64,000 nucleotides of DNA from the NCBI GenBank assembly GCA_958437495.1, contig CAUBOH010000004.1:62001-126000 (forward strand), written 5' to 3'. The number at the start of each line of letters is the position of its first letter. Positions within the stretch are counted from its first letter, which is position 1. Positions 53,345 to 62,852 of the stretch are shown here, piece after piece. A model generated the notes under the pieces. That model was not told the DNA's origin and made no database searches. It was given only the letters and a program-made list of their open reading frames with translations. The stretch is from an uncultured Collinsella sp. GTDB lineage: Bacteria > Actinomycetota > Coriobacteriia > Coriobacteriales > Coriobacteriaceae. The translations under genes were made by a program, and so were the position numbers.

Positions 53345-54457
53345 ATGGCAAAGGTTAAAATCAGCGACGTCGCGCGCGAAGCCGGGGTTTCGTTGGGCAC
53401 GGTTTCCAACGCGCTCAACCATCCCGAAAAGTTGCGTCCCGAGACCCTCAAGCTCATTAACGAAACCATCAATCGACTGGGCTACCTGCCCAACCAAAGC
53501 GCTCGTCAGCTCGCGGGCGGCGCCACCAAGTCCTTTGGCCTGGTGCTCCCCCGTCTCGATCACGGCTTTTCGCTCCAAATCGCCAGCGGCGCCCACAACG
53601 AGGCCCGCAAGCACGGCTACGACCTGCTCATCGCCAACGCCGATAACGACGATATTCTCGAGGACCATTACCTGCGCTATTTTATGGGCACCCAGATGTC
53701 CGGTGTCATGGTTCAGCCCATGGCATCCCCCGACTGGCACCCCGCCATGACCAAGATGCCCGTGCCGATCGTCCATCTGGACATCCATTGCTCCGAGCCC
53801 GGCTACTACGTAGCGGCCGACAACGAGGCCCAGGGTCGCATCATTGCCGAACTCGCCATCGCCCGTGGCGCGCGCCATATTGTCGTCGTCGGCCGAGCAG
53901 CATTTATGCAACTCACCCTGCGCGTCCTTGGCATTCACAAGGCGCTCGCCCTACATCCCGACATCAAGATCGAAGTCATTGACGCCGGCGAGTGGAACAC
54001 GGCGGCCGACGGCTATGGTATCGGCAACCAAATCGCCGAGCGTCCCGCCGACGAACGCCCCGATTTTGTCGTCGGTCTAACCGACGTGCTGGCCTCGGGC
54101 GTCGTTTCGGCACTGGTCGACAAGGGCATCTCTGTCCCCGGGCAAGTACGCGTGGCCGGCTGCGACGGCAACCCACTCGCATGGAGCGGATCGGTCCCGC
54201 TCACTACGGTAGCGCCCCCGGGCTACGAGATTGGCCGCAAGGGTGTCCAACTGCTGATGGAGCAAATCGAGAACAAGGCCCCGGCAAAGACCAAGCACAT
54301 ACGCGTCGGCTCGGCAGCGCGCACCGTCGCCGCAGCCACCGCTGCCGAGGATGTCAACCGCCAAGAACTGGTACGTCCGTTCCTACTGGAGCGCGCCAGC
54401 ACCCAGGCAAGCACCCAGACCGACGCCACGGCCATCAACCTAGGCGCGTATCTATAG
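53345..54457 (+). CDS. LacI-family transcriptional regulator
   Basis: 370 residues. N-terminal LacI helix-turn-helix (ISDVAREAGVSLGTVSNALN) with hinge LPNQSARQLAGGATKS, then a periplasmic-binding-protein-like ligand domain (about 62-335) with VVGLTDVLASGVVSALVDKG and VAGCDGNP. A C-terminal tail of about 35 residues (RASTQASTQTD) is extra. ATG at 53345 has AAAGGGG. It stands alone, ended by a long terminator; no sugar genes are adjacent, so the target is unknown. Confidence 0.93.
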   Translation: MAKVKISDVAREAGVSLGTVSNALNHPEKLRPETLKLINETINRLGYLPNQSARQLAGGATKSFGLVLPRLDHGFSLQIASGAHNEARKHGYDLLIANADNDDILEDHYLRYFMGTQMSGVMVQPMASPDWHPAMTKMPVPIVHLDIHCSEPGYYVAADNEAQGRIIAELAIARGARHIVVVGRAAFMQLTLRVLGIHKALALHPDIKIEVIDAGEWNTAADGYGIGNQIAERPADERPDFVVGLTDVLASGVVSALVDKGISVPGQVRVAGCDGNPLAWSGSVPLTTVAPPGYEIGRKGVQLLMEQIENKAPAKTKHIRVGSAARTVAAATAAEDVNRQELVRPFLLERASTQASTQTDATAINLGAYL

Positions 54458-54483
54458 CACGCCCGCAAGTATGCCAAGTCGCC

Positions 54484-54531
54484 GCTTAAGCAAAAGGGGC
54501 CCGACCATTGCCGGGCTCCTTTTGCTTAAGC
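54484..54531 (+). terminator. lacI-family gene terminator
   Basis: 14-bp perfect lower stem (54484-54497 with 54518-54531) continuing with GCCCG/CGGGC inside. Confidence 0.8.
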
Positions 54532-54569
54532 GCAACGTGGGCAATTGCTCGTTTCAACACCGCAATTGT

Positions 54570-55220
54570 CTAGCGCACGGCCTTGACCGCCGCCGTCAGA
54601 TCGAACAACGAATCGAGCACGGCCTCGCAGCCATCCACCACGTCCTGCGGCAGCGGCACGATATCGGGAACGGCAAAGACATGGCAGCCGGCCGTGATGC
54701 CCGAGACGCAACCGTTGCGAGAGTCCTCGACCACGGCACACTCCTCGGGGGCAAAGCCCGCGCGCTCGCAGGCAAGCAGATACATCTCGGGATCGGGCTT
54801 GCCATGCACGACGTCCTCGCCGCAGGTCACCGTTTCAAACTTGTCAAAAAGTCCGACCATCTTAAGGTTGCGCTCCGCTGTAACGTGGCGCGACGAGGTC
54901 GCAAGCCCCACGTGATAGCCCGCAGCCAGCAGCTCGTCTAGGCACTCGGCAGCGCCGGCCTTAAGCTCCAGATCGGTCTTGACCATCTCGTCGCGAATCT
55001 CCTTGTGGCGACGATAGATCGCCTCAGCGGTTTCCCTGCTGCCGCAATGCGCCTCAAGGATGTCCATGACATCGGGCAGCGTGCGACCGATAAACTGATG
55101 AATCAGCGTGTCATCAATCGCGACGCCCAACTCAGCAGCGGGCGCTTTCCATGCCTTGATGCCCAGACGCTCGGTATCGACCAGCGTTCCGTCCATGTCA
55201 AAAATAACAGCCTTGATCAT
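54570..55220 (-). CDS. HAD-superfamily phosphatase, beta-phosphoglucomutase-like
   Basis: 216 residues. Motif I FDMDGTLVDTE (residue 8), motif II ATSSRHVT, motif III Lys in GKPDPEMY, motif IV VVEDSRNGCVSG. The helical cap between about 15 and 80 marks subfamily IA3. Acts on a small phosphate ester; either a phosphatase or a phosphosugar mutase. GAGGGG precedes the ATG at 55220. Confidence 0.9.
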   Translation of the reverse strand: MIKAVIFDMDGTLVDTERLGIKAWKAPAAELGVAIDDTLIHQFIGRTLPDVMDILEAHCGSRETAEAIYRRHKEIRDEMVKTDLELKAGAAECLDELLAAGYHVGLATSSRHVTAERNLKMVGLFDKFETVTCGEDVVHGKPDPEMYLLACERAGFAPEECAVVEDSRNGCVSGITAGCHVFAVPDIVPLPQDVVDGCEAVLDSLFDLTAAVKAVR

Positions 55221-55387
55221 ATCGGTCCCCTCACCGGATTGCGTTACTGCCACTCTACCGCACTTTACAAACTTGTATATAACGTATATAGCATATTGCA
55301 CTTTCGTTACATAGGTAGAAATCTTATGACAAGCAGCCCGGTAGGATTATAGTTTTCGACCGAGTACTCAATGGCAAGGATCGTTTC

Positions 55388-56266
55388 ATGTTTTCAGACA
55401 CCACCGCACCTGCAGAGGAGCTTCAGGACAAACTCGCAGCGCTCGAGCAACTGCTTTTGGCATATGGACGCGTCGCCATCGGCTATTCCGGCGGCGTCGA
55501 CAGCAGCTTTTTGGCCGCGGTCTGCGCCCGTATCATGCCTGCCGACACGCTTCTCGTCCACCTCACCACGCCGCTCATCGGCACGCCCGAACAGACCTCG
55601 TTTGAGCGCTCCGTTGATGGACAAGCCAATGAGGGACCGCATTTTAAGCTCCCCGTGCTCAATCTTTCGGTGGATCAGCTGCAGCTCCCCCAAGTAGCCT
55701 GCAACGATGCTAATCGCTGCTACCACTGCAAGCACGCCGGCTTTACCGCTATCGTCAACCACGCCAAGTCACTCGGCTTTTCCACCGTCATCGACGGCAG
55801 CAATGCAAGCGATCGCGGTGACTACCGCCCTGGCATGCGCGCGGCAAAAGAGCTCGGCGTACGCTCCCCTCTCATGGAGGTCGGCTTTACCAAGGACGAA
55901 GAGCGCGAGCTGCTGCGCGCATGGGGCTATCCCGTTTGGAACCTGCCGGCGGGAGCCTGTCTTGCCACGCGCGTCCCCACGGGCGAGGAGCTTACGCGCG
56001 AGAAGATCGATTTAATCCGTACCTGCGAGGACTACCTGCACGATCTTGACCTGGCGCAGGTTCGCGCGCGCTTGGTCGACGGCTGCATGCATATCGAGGC
56101 CACCCCCGCAGATATCACCAAGATTGCCGCCCTCGGCGACACCGCCGTCGATGCCGAGGGCAAAACCCCGCTGCCCGCCGCCATCGAGTCCGCGCTGCGC
56201 GAGCTGGGCTGCGGTCACATCTCCCCCGAGGTCGCCCCCTACATCCACGGCAACATGAACCTTTAA
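55388..56266 (+). CDS. larE: LarE-like ATP-dependent sulfur transferase
   Basis: 292 residues. N-terminal PP-loop ATPase with SGGVDSSF (about 34-41) and NRCYHCK near 115, and the C-terminal GACLATRVP with Cys191, the position used as the sacrificial sulfur donor in LarE. LarE helps build the nickel-pincer nucleotide cofactor of lactate racemase and related LarA enzymes. No larA, larB or larC lies in the window. AAGGAT precedes the ATG. An NAD synthase or tRNA thiolase is ruled less likely by the ACLATR motif. Confidence 0.87.
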   Translation: MFSDTTAPAEELQDKLAALEQLLLAYGRVAIGYSGGVDSSFLAAVCARIMPADTLLVHLTTPLIGTPEQTSFERSVDGQANEGPHFKLPVLNLSVDQLQLPQVACNDANRCYHCKHAGFTAIVNHAKSLGFSTVIDGSNASDRGDYRPGMRAAKELGVRSPLMEVGFTKDEERELLRAWGYPVWNLPAGACLATRVPTGEELTREKIDLIRTCEDYLHDLDLAQVRARLVDGCMHIEATPADITKIAALGDTAVDAEGKTPLPAAIESALRELGCGHISPEVAPYIHGNMNL

Positions 56267-56267
56267 G

Positions 56268-56294
56268 TTACGCCGTTTTACAAACGGCGTAACC
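56268..56294. terminator. Hairpin after larE
   Basis: GTTACGCCGTTT-TAC-AAACGGCGTAAC, a 12-bp stem starting 2 bp after the larE stop codon. The rest of the 380-bp gap to the nuclease gene holds a GGGACAG hairpin and no gene I recognise. Confidence 0.6.
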
Positions 56295-56444
56295 GCTCGG
56301 CGCTGCGCAGGCCCCGGGCACGGCAATCTGACGTTCACCTGCACGGGCGCGACCAAAAGGTCAGCGCCCGCTTGTTTCACGTCACCTTGCCGCACCCGGA
56401 GCCCGCTCGCTCGCATATGCTCAACCTGGACTGCGTTAACTGAC

Positions 56445-56475
56445 CTGTCAATAAGGGACAGGTTTGTTTTGGCAG
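56445..56475. repeat. GGGACAG hairpin (CTGCCAAAA-stem type), third copy
   Basis: CTGTCAATAAGGGACAGG...TTTTGGCAG with the shared flank GTTTTATCTGGGG. The left arm is partly degraded compared with 51055-51085. Confidence 0.65.
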
Positions 56476-56646
56476 GTTTTATCTGGGGAAATGTCAAATA
56501 GCCCCACATGCCCAACCACCGCAGCTCCATATGAGGCAAATGAATCCGTAGCGTTTGTCCCAAATCTTAAGTATTTGTTCGACAGAACGGCCCCTGCCGG
56601 CTCCTGCTAGACTGGTAGATTCCCAACCGTCCATCCAGGAGCCTCC

Positions 56647-57633
56647 ATGTCGCGCAAGTCCGCCTACAAGCAAGTACTTTCCATCGGCACCGCCGTGGTG
56701 CTGGGGTTTGCGCTGTTCACAGGGTCGCTCGACGGGGCGCCCAAGCTGTTGTCGCCGCAAAGCGATGAGCAGGCGGCAGCCCTGGCCGAAAAACAAAACG
56801 AGAGCCCCAGCCGCACCGACGACGAAGCAGACCTGGTTGCCCGGCTCGAATCGGGAACAGCGAGCTCCTCGGACTCTCAAAATAGCCAAGACTCTGGCGA
56901 TGGCTCCGAGTCCACTGCGACCAACACCAACGGCAACGTTACCTCCGCGGATAGTGCCGCCACCCCCATCGACGAGGTGGAAAACCCCGACCTCAACCGC
57001 GCCCGCGGCGTATACCTCAGCAGCATTCCCGACTACGCGGGTAACCCCTATGTTGCCCTTCGCGCCGACAGCACGCACCCGCTCGGCACACCATCATTCA
57101 CGCTCGATGAATACGAGCGCGCTACAGAAGAGGGCTGCTTTAAGAAATTCTCCAAGCTCGACAGCCTGGGCCGCACCCGCAAAGCGCTCGCCTGCGTGGG
57201 CCCCGAATCACTCGGTCAAGGCGAGCGCGGCGATATCTCGCGTATCCATCCCGCTGGATGGCGTCAGCAGCGCTACGACTTTATTCCGGGTCAGAGCCTC
57301 TACAACCGCTGCCACCTTATCGCCTGGTCGCTCTGCGGCGAAAACGCCAACCGTAAGAATCTCCTCACCGGCACGCGCTATCTCAACGAGACGGGCATGC
57401 TACCGTTTGAAGAGCAGATTCTCAACTATATTCGCGATACGGGCAACCATGTGCTCTACCGCGTCACGCCCATGTATAACGAAGAGGAACTTGTCTGCCG
57501 TGGCGTGCGCCTCGAGGCGCAATCGGTCGAGGACCACGGCAAGACCCTCTGCTTCCACGTATATTGCTACAACCTGCAGCCGCACGTGCAGATCGACTAC
57601 GCCACCGGCCGCAATCAGGCCTCGGGGGACTAG
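56647..57633 (+). CDS. Secreted or surface DNA/RNA non-specific endonuclease (EndA/streptodornase-like)
   Basis: 328 residues. A signal-anchor (about 8-28), then a Ser/Asp/Asn-rich spacer to about 115, then a beta-beta-alpha-metal nuclease domain. The active site is NRCHLIAWSLCGENANRKNL with catalytic His223, followed by LTGTRYLNETGMLPFE as in EndA-type DNases. AGGAG precedes the ATG. It would degrade DNA outside the cell for nutrition, competence or escape from DNA traps; which one is not shown. Confidence 0.87.
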   Translation: MSRKSAYKQVLSIGTAVVLGFALFTGSLDGAPKLLSPQSDEQAAALAEKQNESPSRTDDEADLVARLESGTASSSDSQNSQDSGDGSESTATNTNGNVTSADSAATPIDEVENPDLNRARGVYLSSIPDYAGNPYVALRADSTHPLGTPSFTLDEYERATEEGCFKKFSKLDSLGRTRKALACVGPESLGQGERGDISRIHPAGWRQQRYDFIPGQSLYNRCHLIAWSLCGENANRKNLLTGTRYLNETGMLPFEEQILNYIRDTGNHVLYRVTPMYNEEELVCRGVRLEAQSVEDHGKTLCFHVYCYNLQPHVQIDYATGRNQASGD

Positions 57634-57697
57634 GGCCGACCAAGCTGCCCCAAAACCTAACGTGATCCGTTTTTCTCCGCCCCCCCCAGGGATCAAA

Positions 57698-57730
57698 AAG
57701 GGCCGCCCCGGATTACCCAGAGCGGCCCTT
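57698..57730 (-). terminator. Terminator of the EF-G-like gene
   Basis: 9-bp outer stem (57698-57706 with 57722-57730) followed on the minus strand by TTTTTG. Confidence 0.8.
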
Positions 57731-57764
57731 GCATCGGCACGTATGTTACAGGCAACGCCACACG

Positions 57765-59840
57765 CTACTTGGCGCGGCCCTCCTCATAGCGCTCGACCAG
57801 CTTGGCCTGAACGTCATAGGGCACCTGCTCGTAGCCGGCGGGCTTCATGGTAAAGTCGCCCGTGCCGCGCGTAATAGAGCGCAAACGCGTCGAGTAATCC
57901 GTCAGCTCGGCGAGAGGTGCCTGCGCAATAACCACGGTGTCGCCGCGCTCATCGGTCTCCATGCCCGTCACGCGACCGCGCGATGCCGAGATGTCGCCCA
58001 TCACGGCGCCGGCGTAGCTCTCGGGGATCGTCACCGTGATTTCCTCGATGGGCTCCAGCACCACCGGGTCGGCATCGGCGCATGCCTTGCGCAGGCCGAT
58101 GCGGGCCGCCGCGCGGAACGCCATCTCGTTGGAGTCGACGCTGTGATACGAACCGTCGTACACAGCCACGCGAATGCCCGTGAGCGGGTAGCCGGCAATG
58201 ATGCCGTCCTTCATGGTCTCCTGGACGCCCTTGTCCACGGCGGGAATCAGCGAGCGCGGAATGCGGCCGCCCACGACCTCGTCCACAAACTCATAGCCAT
58301 CGCTCGTGCCGTCGGGCCCAATGAGCGGCTCAACGCGCAGCCAGCAGTCGCCATACTGACCGGCACCGCCAGTCTGCTTTTTGTGGCGGCCCTGAGCACT
58401 TGCCGTGCGGCGGATGGTCTCGCGATACGGAATGCGGATCGGCACGCTCTTGGCCACGACCTTGGTACGGTCCTCCAAACGGTTGAGCAGCACCGAAACC
58501 TGCGCCTCACCCACGGCGGAGATGATAGTCTGGCCCGTCTCCTCGTCACGATCGATACTCATGGTCGGATCGGCCTTGCACGCCTTCTCGATAAACGTGT
58601 AGAGCTTCTCTTCGTCACCGCGGTTCTCGGCCTCGATGGCAATGCGGTACTGCGAGTTGGGGAACTTAAACGCCGCCGCCTCGACTTTACCGGTAATGGA
58701 GAGCGTGTCACCCGTCTCTGCCGCCAACTTGGGCGCCACGATAATGTCGCCGGCATAGGCGTGACCGACCTCGGTCATGTCGCGGCCGCACATCACATAC
58801 AGGTGAGCCAGACGATCGCTCTTGCGGGTACGCGCGTTGACCAGCTCAAGGCCCGGCTCAAGCGTGCCCGTCAGTACCTTGATAAAGCTGATGCGGCCCT
58901 GCTGCGGATCGGCCAGGGTCTTAAACACAAACGCCACCGGACGGTCATCGTCGCTCGAGATCTTAAGCGAATCACCGTCGATGAGCGGCATCTCGCCATA
59001 GTCGGTCGGCGCTGGGAAGTACGTGGCGATGTCGTCCATCAGTGAGTTAACGCCCTGCTCCTTAATGCAATCGCCCGCAAAGACCGGCACAAAGATGCGC
59101 TCGGCGATCGCCTTCGACAGCAGGCCTTCAAGCTCCTCCTGCGTCAGCGTCTCCTCGCCTTCCAAGTACTTCATCATCAGCTCGTCGTCAGCCTCGGCCA
59201 CCAGCTCGCACAGATGGTCATGGGCCTCCTCGGCCTGGACACGATACTCCTCGGGAATCTCCGACTCAACGGCTTCGGTGCCGTTGCAATGGCGCGCCTT
59301 CATGCGCACCAGGTCGATAATGCCGTCAAAGTCCTCGCCCTCGCCCCAGGGAAGGGTCACGGCGCCCAGGCGCGTGCCAAAGCGCTCCTGCAGCAAGTCC
59401 ATTGTGGTCGTAAAGCTGGCCTCGGAGCGCGACAGGCGGTTCACGAACACCGCACGCGCCAGGCGCAGGTCCTCCGCCGCATACCAGAGCTTAACCGTCG
59501 TAGGCTGCGGGCCGGCCTCGGCGTCGACCACAAACAGAGCCGTTTCGCAGACGCTCATCGCGGCAAAGGCGTCGCCGATAAAATCGGGGTAGCACGGGGC
59601 ATCGAGTACGTTGATGCGGGCGCCCTTCCAGTCGATCGGCGCGATGGTCGTCGAGATGGAGAACGAACGCTTGACCTCTTCGGGGTCATAGTCGAGCGTG
59701 GGCTTGGTGCCGTCGTGGCCGCCCAAGCGGGCGGTCTTACCGGAAAGGTGGAGCATGGCCTCGGCGAGTGAAGTCTTGCCCACCCCGCCTTGGCCTACGA
59801 GCACCACGTTCCTTACATTGCCGGTCTTGGGAGCACCCAT
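57765..59840 (-). CDS. Elongation factor G-like GTPase (EF-G type 2)
   Basis: 691 residues with all five EF-G domains. The G-domain motifs are divergent: G1 GQGGVGKTS, G3 DAPCYPDF instead of DTPGHVDF, and G4 NRLSR instead of NKxD, so guanine recognition may differ. Domain IV has TGGAGQYGDCW and GIRVAVYDGSYHSVDS. This matches the EF-G paralogue found in many actinobacteria besides the housekeeping fusA, which is not in the window. AAGGAGG precedes the ATG at 59840. Role unknown; translation under stress or ribosome recycling are possible. Confidence 0.87.
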   Translation of the reverse strand: MGAPKTGNVRNVVLVGQGGVGKTSLAEAMLHLSGKTARLGGHDGTKPTLDYDPEEVKRSFSISTTIAPIDWKGARINVLDAPCYPDFIGDAFAAMSVCETALFVVDAEAGPQPTTVKLWYAAEDLRLARAVFVNRLSRSEASFTTTMDLLQERFGTRLGAVTLPWGEGEDFDGIIDLVRMKARHCNGTEAVESEIPEEYRVQAEEAHDHLCELVAEADDELMMKYLEGEETLTQEELEGLLSKAIAERIFVPVFAGDCIKEQGVNSLMDDIATYFPAPTDYGEMPLIDGDSLKISSDDDRPVAFVFKTLADPQQGRISFIKVLTGTLEPGLELVNARTRKSDRLAHLYVMCGRDMTEVGHAYAGDIIVAPKLAAETGDTLSITGKVEAAAFKFPNSQYRIAIEAENRGDEEKLYTFIEKACKADPTMSIDRDEETGQTIISAVGEAQVSVLLNRLEDRTKVVAKSVPIRIPYRETIRRTASAQGRHKKQTGGAGQYGDCWLRVEPLIGPDGTSDGYEFVDEVVGGRIPRSLIPAVDKGVQETMKDGIIAGYPLTGIRVAVYDGSYHSVDSNEMAFRAAARIGLRKACADADPVVLEPIEEITVTIPESYAGAVMGDISASRGRVTGMETDERGDTVVIAQAPLAELTDYSTRLRSITRGTGDFTMKPAGYEQVPYDVQAKLVERYEEGRAK

Positions 59841-60085
59841 GATGACCTCCTTGCAGGGCCGCGCGCAATGCGCGACGCCAACGGGGAGAGTTCGCGGTCG
59901 GTGCCGTCCCGGGAGCAGCATGGTCGGCAGCCGAGCCGACTCACCCTCCAAATATCCTATGCCATCACCCTACCCTCACAGGCGACTGTCCATGCACACC
60001 TTTCGGCGCACGTATGGATACAGGCGGCGAGAGGAAGAAGAACACATGCCAGGCGATTATTGGACCCCGCCGATGCAAATAAAAT

Positions 60086-60116
60086 GTCGCCGCAGGCCAT
60101 ATGACCTGCGGCGGCT
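60086..60116 (-). terminator. Terminator of the amino-acid ABC operon
   Basis: GCCGCAGG/CCTGCGGC stem (60089-60096 with 60105-60112) followed on the minus strand by ATTTTATTTG. The rest of 59841-60150 shows no gene. Confidence 0.75.
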
Positions 60117-60150
60117 TCGCGTCAATTAATTGTTGAGTAAATAGCTGAGC

Positions 60151-60915
60151 CTACCCCTCGATACGGCTCAAGAACTCGCGGGTACGCTGCTCGCGTGGAT
60201 GGTCGATGACCTGCTCGGCAGGACCCTCCTCGACAATACGACCGCCGTCCATAAAGACCACGCGGTCGGCAACATCGCGCGCAAACTGCATCGCATGGGT
60301 CACGATTACCATCGTCATATTCTGCGCCGCCAGGTCCTTAATGACACGCAGCACCTCGGCCGTCAGCTCGGGGTCGAGCGCCGAGGTCGGCTCGTCAAAG
60401 AATAAGATTTCCGGATCGAGCGCCAGGGCGCGGGCAATACTCACGCGCTGCTGCTGACCGCCCGAAAGCTCACACGGCACCTTGTTCTCGTTGCCCGTCA
60501 GCCCCATCTGCGCAATAAGCTCGTGAGCGCGGGCTTCCGCCTGCTCGCGCGGACGCTTAAGCACGCGAATCGGCGCATCGGTGATGTTTTTCATCACGGT
60601 ATAGTGCGGGAACAGGTTGTAGTTCTGGAACACCAGACCAAAACGCGAACGCGCTTGCTTGGGAACATCTCCCTTCGCATATATCGCACCCGATCCCGCA
60701 TCCGTCGCAACCGCAAGGTCGCCAAACGAAAGCGAGCCGCCGTCGAGCGTCTCGAGCAGCGTGGCGCAGCGCAGAAGTGTAGACTTACCGCCGCCCGAAG
60801 GCCCGATAATCGCCACGACCTCGCCGCGCTTGACCTCGAGCGAGATATCCTTGAGCACCTCATTGCCACCAAACGCCTTGCGCGCGTTCGTTATATTCAT
60901 TACCGAATTAGTCAT
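60151..60915 (-). CDS. Polar amino-acid ABC transporter ATP-binding protein
   Basis: 254 residues of the GlnQ/ArtP type. Walker A GPSGGGKST, Q-loop VFQNYNLFPHYT, signature ELSGGQQQRV, Walker B ILFFDEPTSALD, and switch His in VTHAMQ. The ATG overlaps the permease stop region by 8 bp. Energises uptake through the adjoining permease. Third gene of a binding protein-permease-ATPase operon. Confidence 0.95.
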   Translation of the reverse strand: MTNSVMNITNARKAFGGNEVLKDISLEVKRGEVVAIIGPSGGGKSTLLRCATLLETLDGGSLSFGDLAVATDAGSGAIYAKGDVPKQARSRFGLVFQNYNLFPHYTVMKNITDAPIRVLKRPREQAEARAHELIAQMGLTGNENKVPCELSGGQQQRVSIARALALDPEILFFDEPTSALDPELTAEVLRVIKDLAAQNMTMVIVTHAMQFARDVADRVVFMDGGRIVEEGPAEQVIDHPREQRTREFLSRIEG

Positions 60916-61561
60916 GGTAGTAATCCAATTTTTTCTCGGCGGCGCCCAACAGCATCTCGACCACAAAGTTAAAGACCCAGTAGATCAGCGCCGCAATCGC
61001 AAACGGCACCATGCTCACCTGCGAGGCAACCAGCGCCTTGGCGGTCGAGAACATCTCACCCACGCCAATGGCAAACGCCAGCGACGTGTCTTTGACCAGC
61101 GTGATGATCTCGTTGCCCATCGCCGGCAGAATACGCTTGGCGACCTGCGGCATCACGATATACAGAAACGTCTGCATACGCGAATAGCCCAGCACCTCGG
61201 CCGCCTCGTATTGACCGCGCGGAATGGACTGCAAGCCCGAGCGATAGATCTCGGCAAAGTAGCCAGCGTAGTTGATGATGAACGCCACGACGCATGCCGT
61301 CCATTTGGAATCGGGCGTGAGCGAGATGCCGAACACGTAGTACGGGGCAAAGTAGATGGCAAACATCTGTAGCATGAGCGGCGTACCGCGCATCACCGAA
61401 ATATAGATGCGCGCGATCCAGCGAAGCGGCGCAATTTTGCTCATGCGCATGAACGCCACGGGGATTCCCAGCGGAATCGACCCGAGTAGCGTCAGCACAA
61501 ACAGCTGCAAGCTGACCAAGAATCCCTGGCCAAGCATCTGCATCATGACCTGAATAGACAT
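60908..61561 (-). CDS. Polar amino-acid ABC transporter permease
   Basis: 217 residues, five or so membrane helices of the HisM/GlnP family, with the ATPase-coupling EAA motif EAAEVLGYSRMQTF and RGTPLMLQMF. Its ATG overlaps the TAA of the binding-protein gene (TAATG). Only one permease is present, so it should act as a homodimer. Confidence 0.95.
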   Translation of the reverse strand: MSIQVMMQMLGQGFLVSLQLFVLTLLGSIPLGIPVAFMRMSKIAPLRWIARIYISVMRGTPLMLQMFAIYFAPYYVFGISLTPDSKWTACVVAFIINYAGYFAEIYRSGLQSIPRGQYEAAEVLGYSRMQTFLYIVMPQVAKRILPAMGNEIITLVKDTSLAFAIGVGEMFSTAKALVASQVSMVPFAIAALIYWVFNFVVEMLLGAAEKKLDYYHD

Positions 61562-62418
61562 TACTTGAGCACCCAATTATCGAAAGATAGACCATAGCTT
61601 GAATACTTGTCGCACAGGTCCTTAACCGTACCGTCCTCGTAGAGCGCCTTGAGCGACTCGGTCACGGCGTCGGCCGACTTGGTGTCGCCCTTCTTAAAGC
61701 CGACGGCATAGTGCTCGCTGGACAGCGGCTTATCAAGCTGCGTATAGGCATCGGGCTTTGCGGCAAGCTGATACTGAGCAATCGAAAGGTCGCACGCCAC
61801 GGCATCGACCGCGCCGCTCTCGAGCTGCATAAAGGCCGTGTTGTACTCACCGATAGTGTCGAGCGTGGCAAACGTCGCCGCCAAATCCTTCTGATCGCCC
61901 TCGAGCACGTCCTGAGCAGCGGAATCGGTCTGGGTGATCACCGTCTTGCCGGCAAGATCATCCCAACTCTTGATGCCCGCATCCTTCTTGACCACGAGTA
62001 CCTGCTCGTTGAGCATGTACGGCTCGGAGAACGTGTAGTCGTCCTCGCGACCCTCCATGGTAAAGCCATTCCAGATGCAGTTGATGGCGCCGGAGTTGAG
62101 CAGCGTGTCCTTGGCATCCCAATCGATGGCCTCGTAATCGACATCCCAGCCCTGCTTATCGGCAACGGCCTTGGCGAGGTCGAGGTCAAAGCCCGTGTAC
62201 TCGCCGTCATCGCCCACAAAGCCGTACGGAGGATAGGACTTGTCAAAGCCCACCACGAGCTTCTTGGACTCGGCAGCGCCCTTCACGTCCTTGGCTGCGG
62301 CAGATCCGGCAGCAGGGCCCTTATCGGCACCGCCGCAGCCAACCAGGCCAAGGCCAAGCACCGTAGCAAGTGAGCCGGCTAGACCGACAAACTGGCGACG
62401 AGACATATCGGTATTCAT
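61561..62418 (-). CDS. Amino-acid ABC transporter substrate-binding lipoprotein
   Basis: 285 residues. A twin-arginine-like MSRRQF start and hydrophobic stretch lead to the lipobox LVGC with Cys28. The SBP family 3 fold follows: VGFDKSYPPYGFVGDDGEYTG, the WNGFT segment and QTDSAAQDVLEG. Binds a polar amino acid outside the membrane; which one is not clear. AAGGGGGA precedes the ATG. A strong promoter and an operator-like palindrome precede it. Confidence 0.94.
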   Translation of the reverse strand: MNTDMSRRQFVGLAGSLATVLGLGLVGCGGADKGPAAGSAAAKDVKGAAESKKLVVGFDKSYPPYGFVGDDGEYTGFDLDLAKAVADKQGWDVDYEAIDWDAKDTLLNSGAINCIWNGFTMEGREDDYTFSEPYMLNEQVLVVKKDAGIKSWDDLAGKTVITQTDSAAQDVLEGDQKDLAATFATLDTIGEYNTAFMQLESGAVDAVACDLSIAQYQLAAKPDAYTQLDKPLSSEHYAVGFKKGDTKSADAVTESLKALYEDGTVKDLCDKYSSYGLSFDNWVLK

Positions 62419-62436
62419 GGTATTCCCCCTTGATGA

Positions 62437-62503
62437 CACTTTAGTTAAGTAAAGTGAGGCATGTAACGTTCAGAATCATACACTCTACCTAGATAAAGTA
62501 CAA
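62437..62503 (-). promoter_or_regulatory. Promoter and operator of the amino-acid ABC operon
   Basis: Minus strand: -35 TTGTAC (62498-62503), exact 17-bp spacer, -10 TATGAT (62475-62480). The 20-bp palindrome CACTTTA-GTTAAG-TAAAGTG (62437-62456) lies about 12-31 nt past the start site, a position where a bound repressor would block transcription. It matches the dyad at 33349-33364. Confidence 0.7.
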
Positions 62504-62608
62504 GGGAGGGTTTGCCCGGCGTGGGCGGGGAGCGGCGCGTAATTAAGTTTCCTGCTCTACAGTCCTGCGCAAGACGGAAAGCACGCATGGAGCACTAGGT
62601 TGGAGCAG

Positions 62609-62745
62609 CCGGCTGGGTGGCGCCCGGCGCGGAGTTTAATTTGCTGCTCTACAGTCCTGCTCACGACGGAGGCCACATTAAGTGGCCTCCTGTTCGTGCG
62701 GAACTCGCGACAAATTAAACTCCGCGCCGGGCGCCACCCAGCCGG
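62609..62745. repeat. Nested palindrome, core type A, site 3
   Basis: Perfect 35-bp arms (62609-62643 and 62711-62745) enclose a 67-bp type A core (inner hairpin GGAGGCCAC-ATTAA-GTGGCCTCC). A loose half core without arms lies at 62551-62579. Otherwise the 434-bp gap 62419-62852 has only the importer promoter. Confidence 0.9.
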
Positions 62746-62852
62746 GAGACAACGTGCTCGGAACCTTAAATAGCCTCCTCTCCAAACGGGCACGTTGAAT
62801 GCACGGTACAATTACTTCGGACTTTTCTTTTATCTAATAGTGGGGTTAATTC

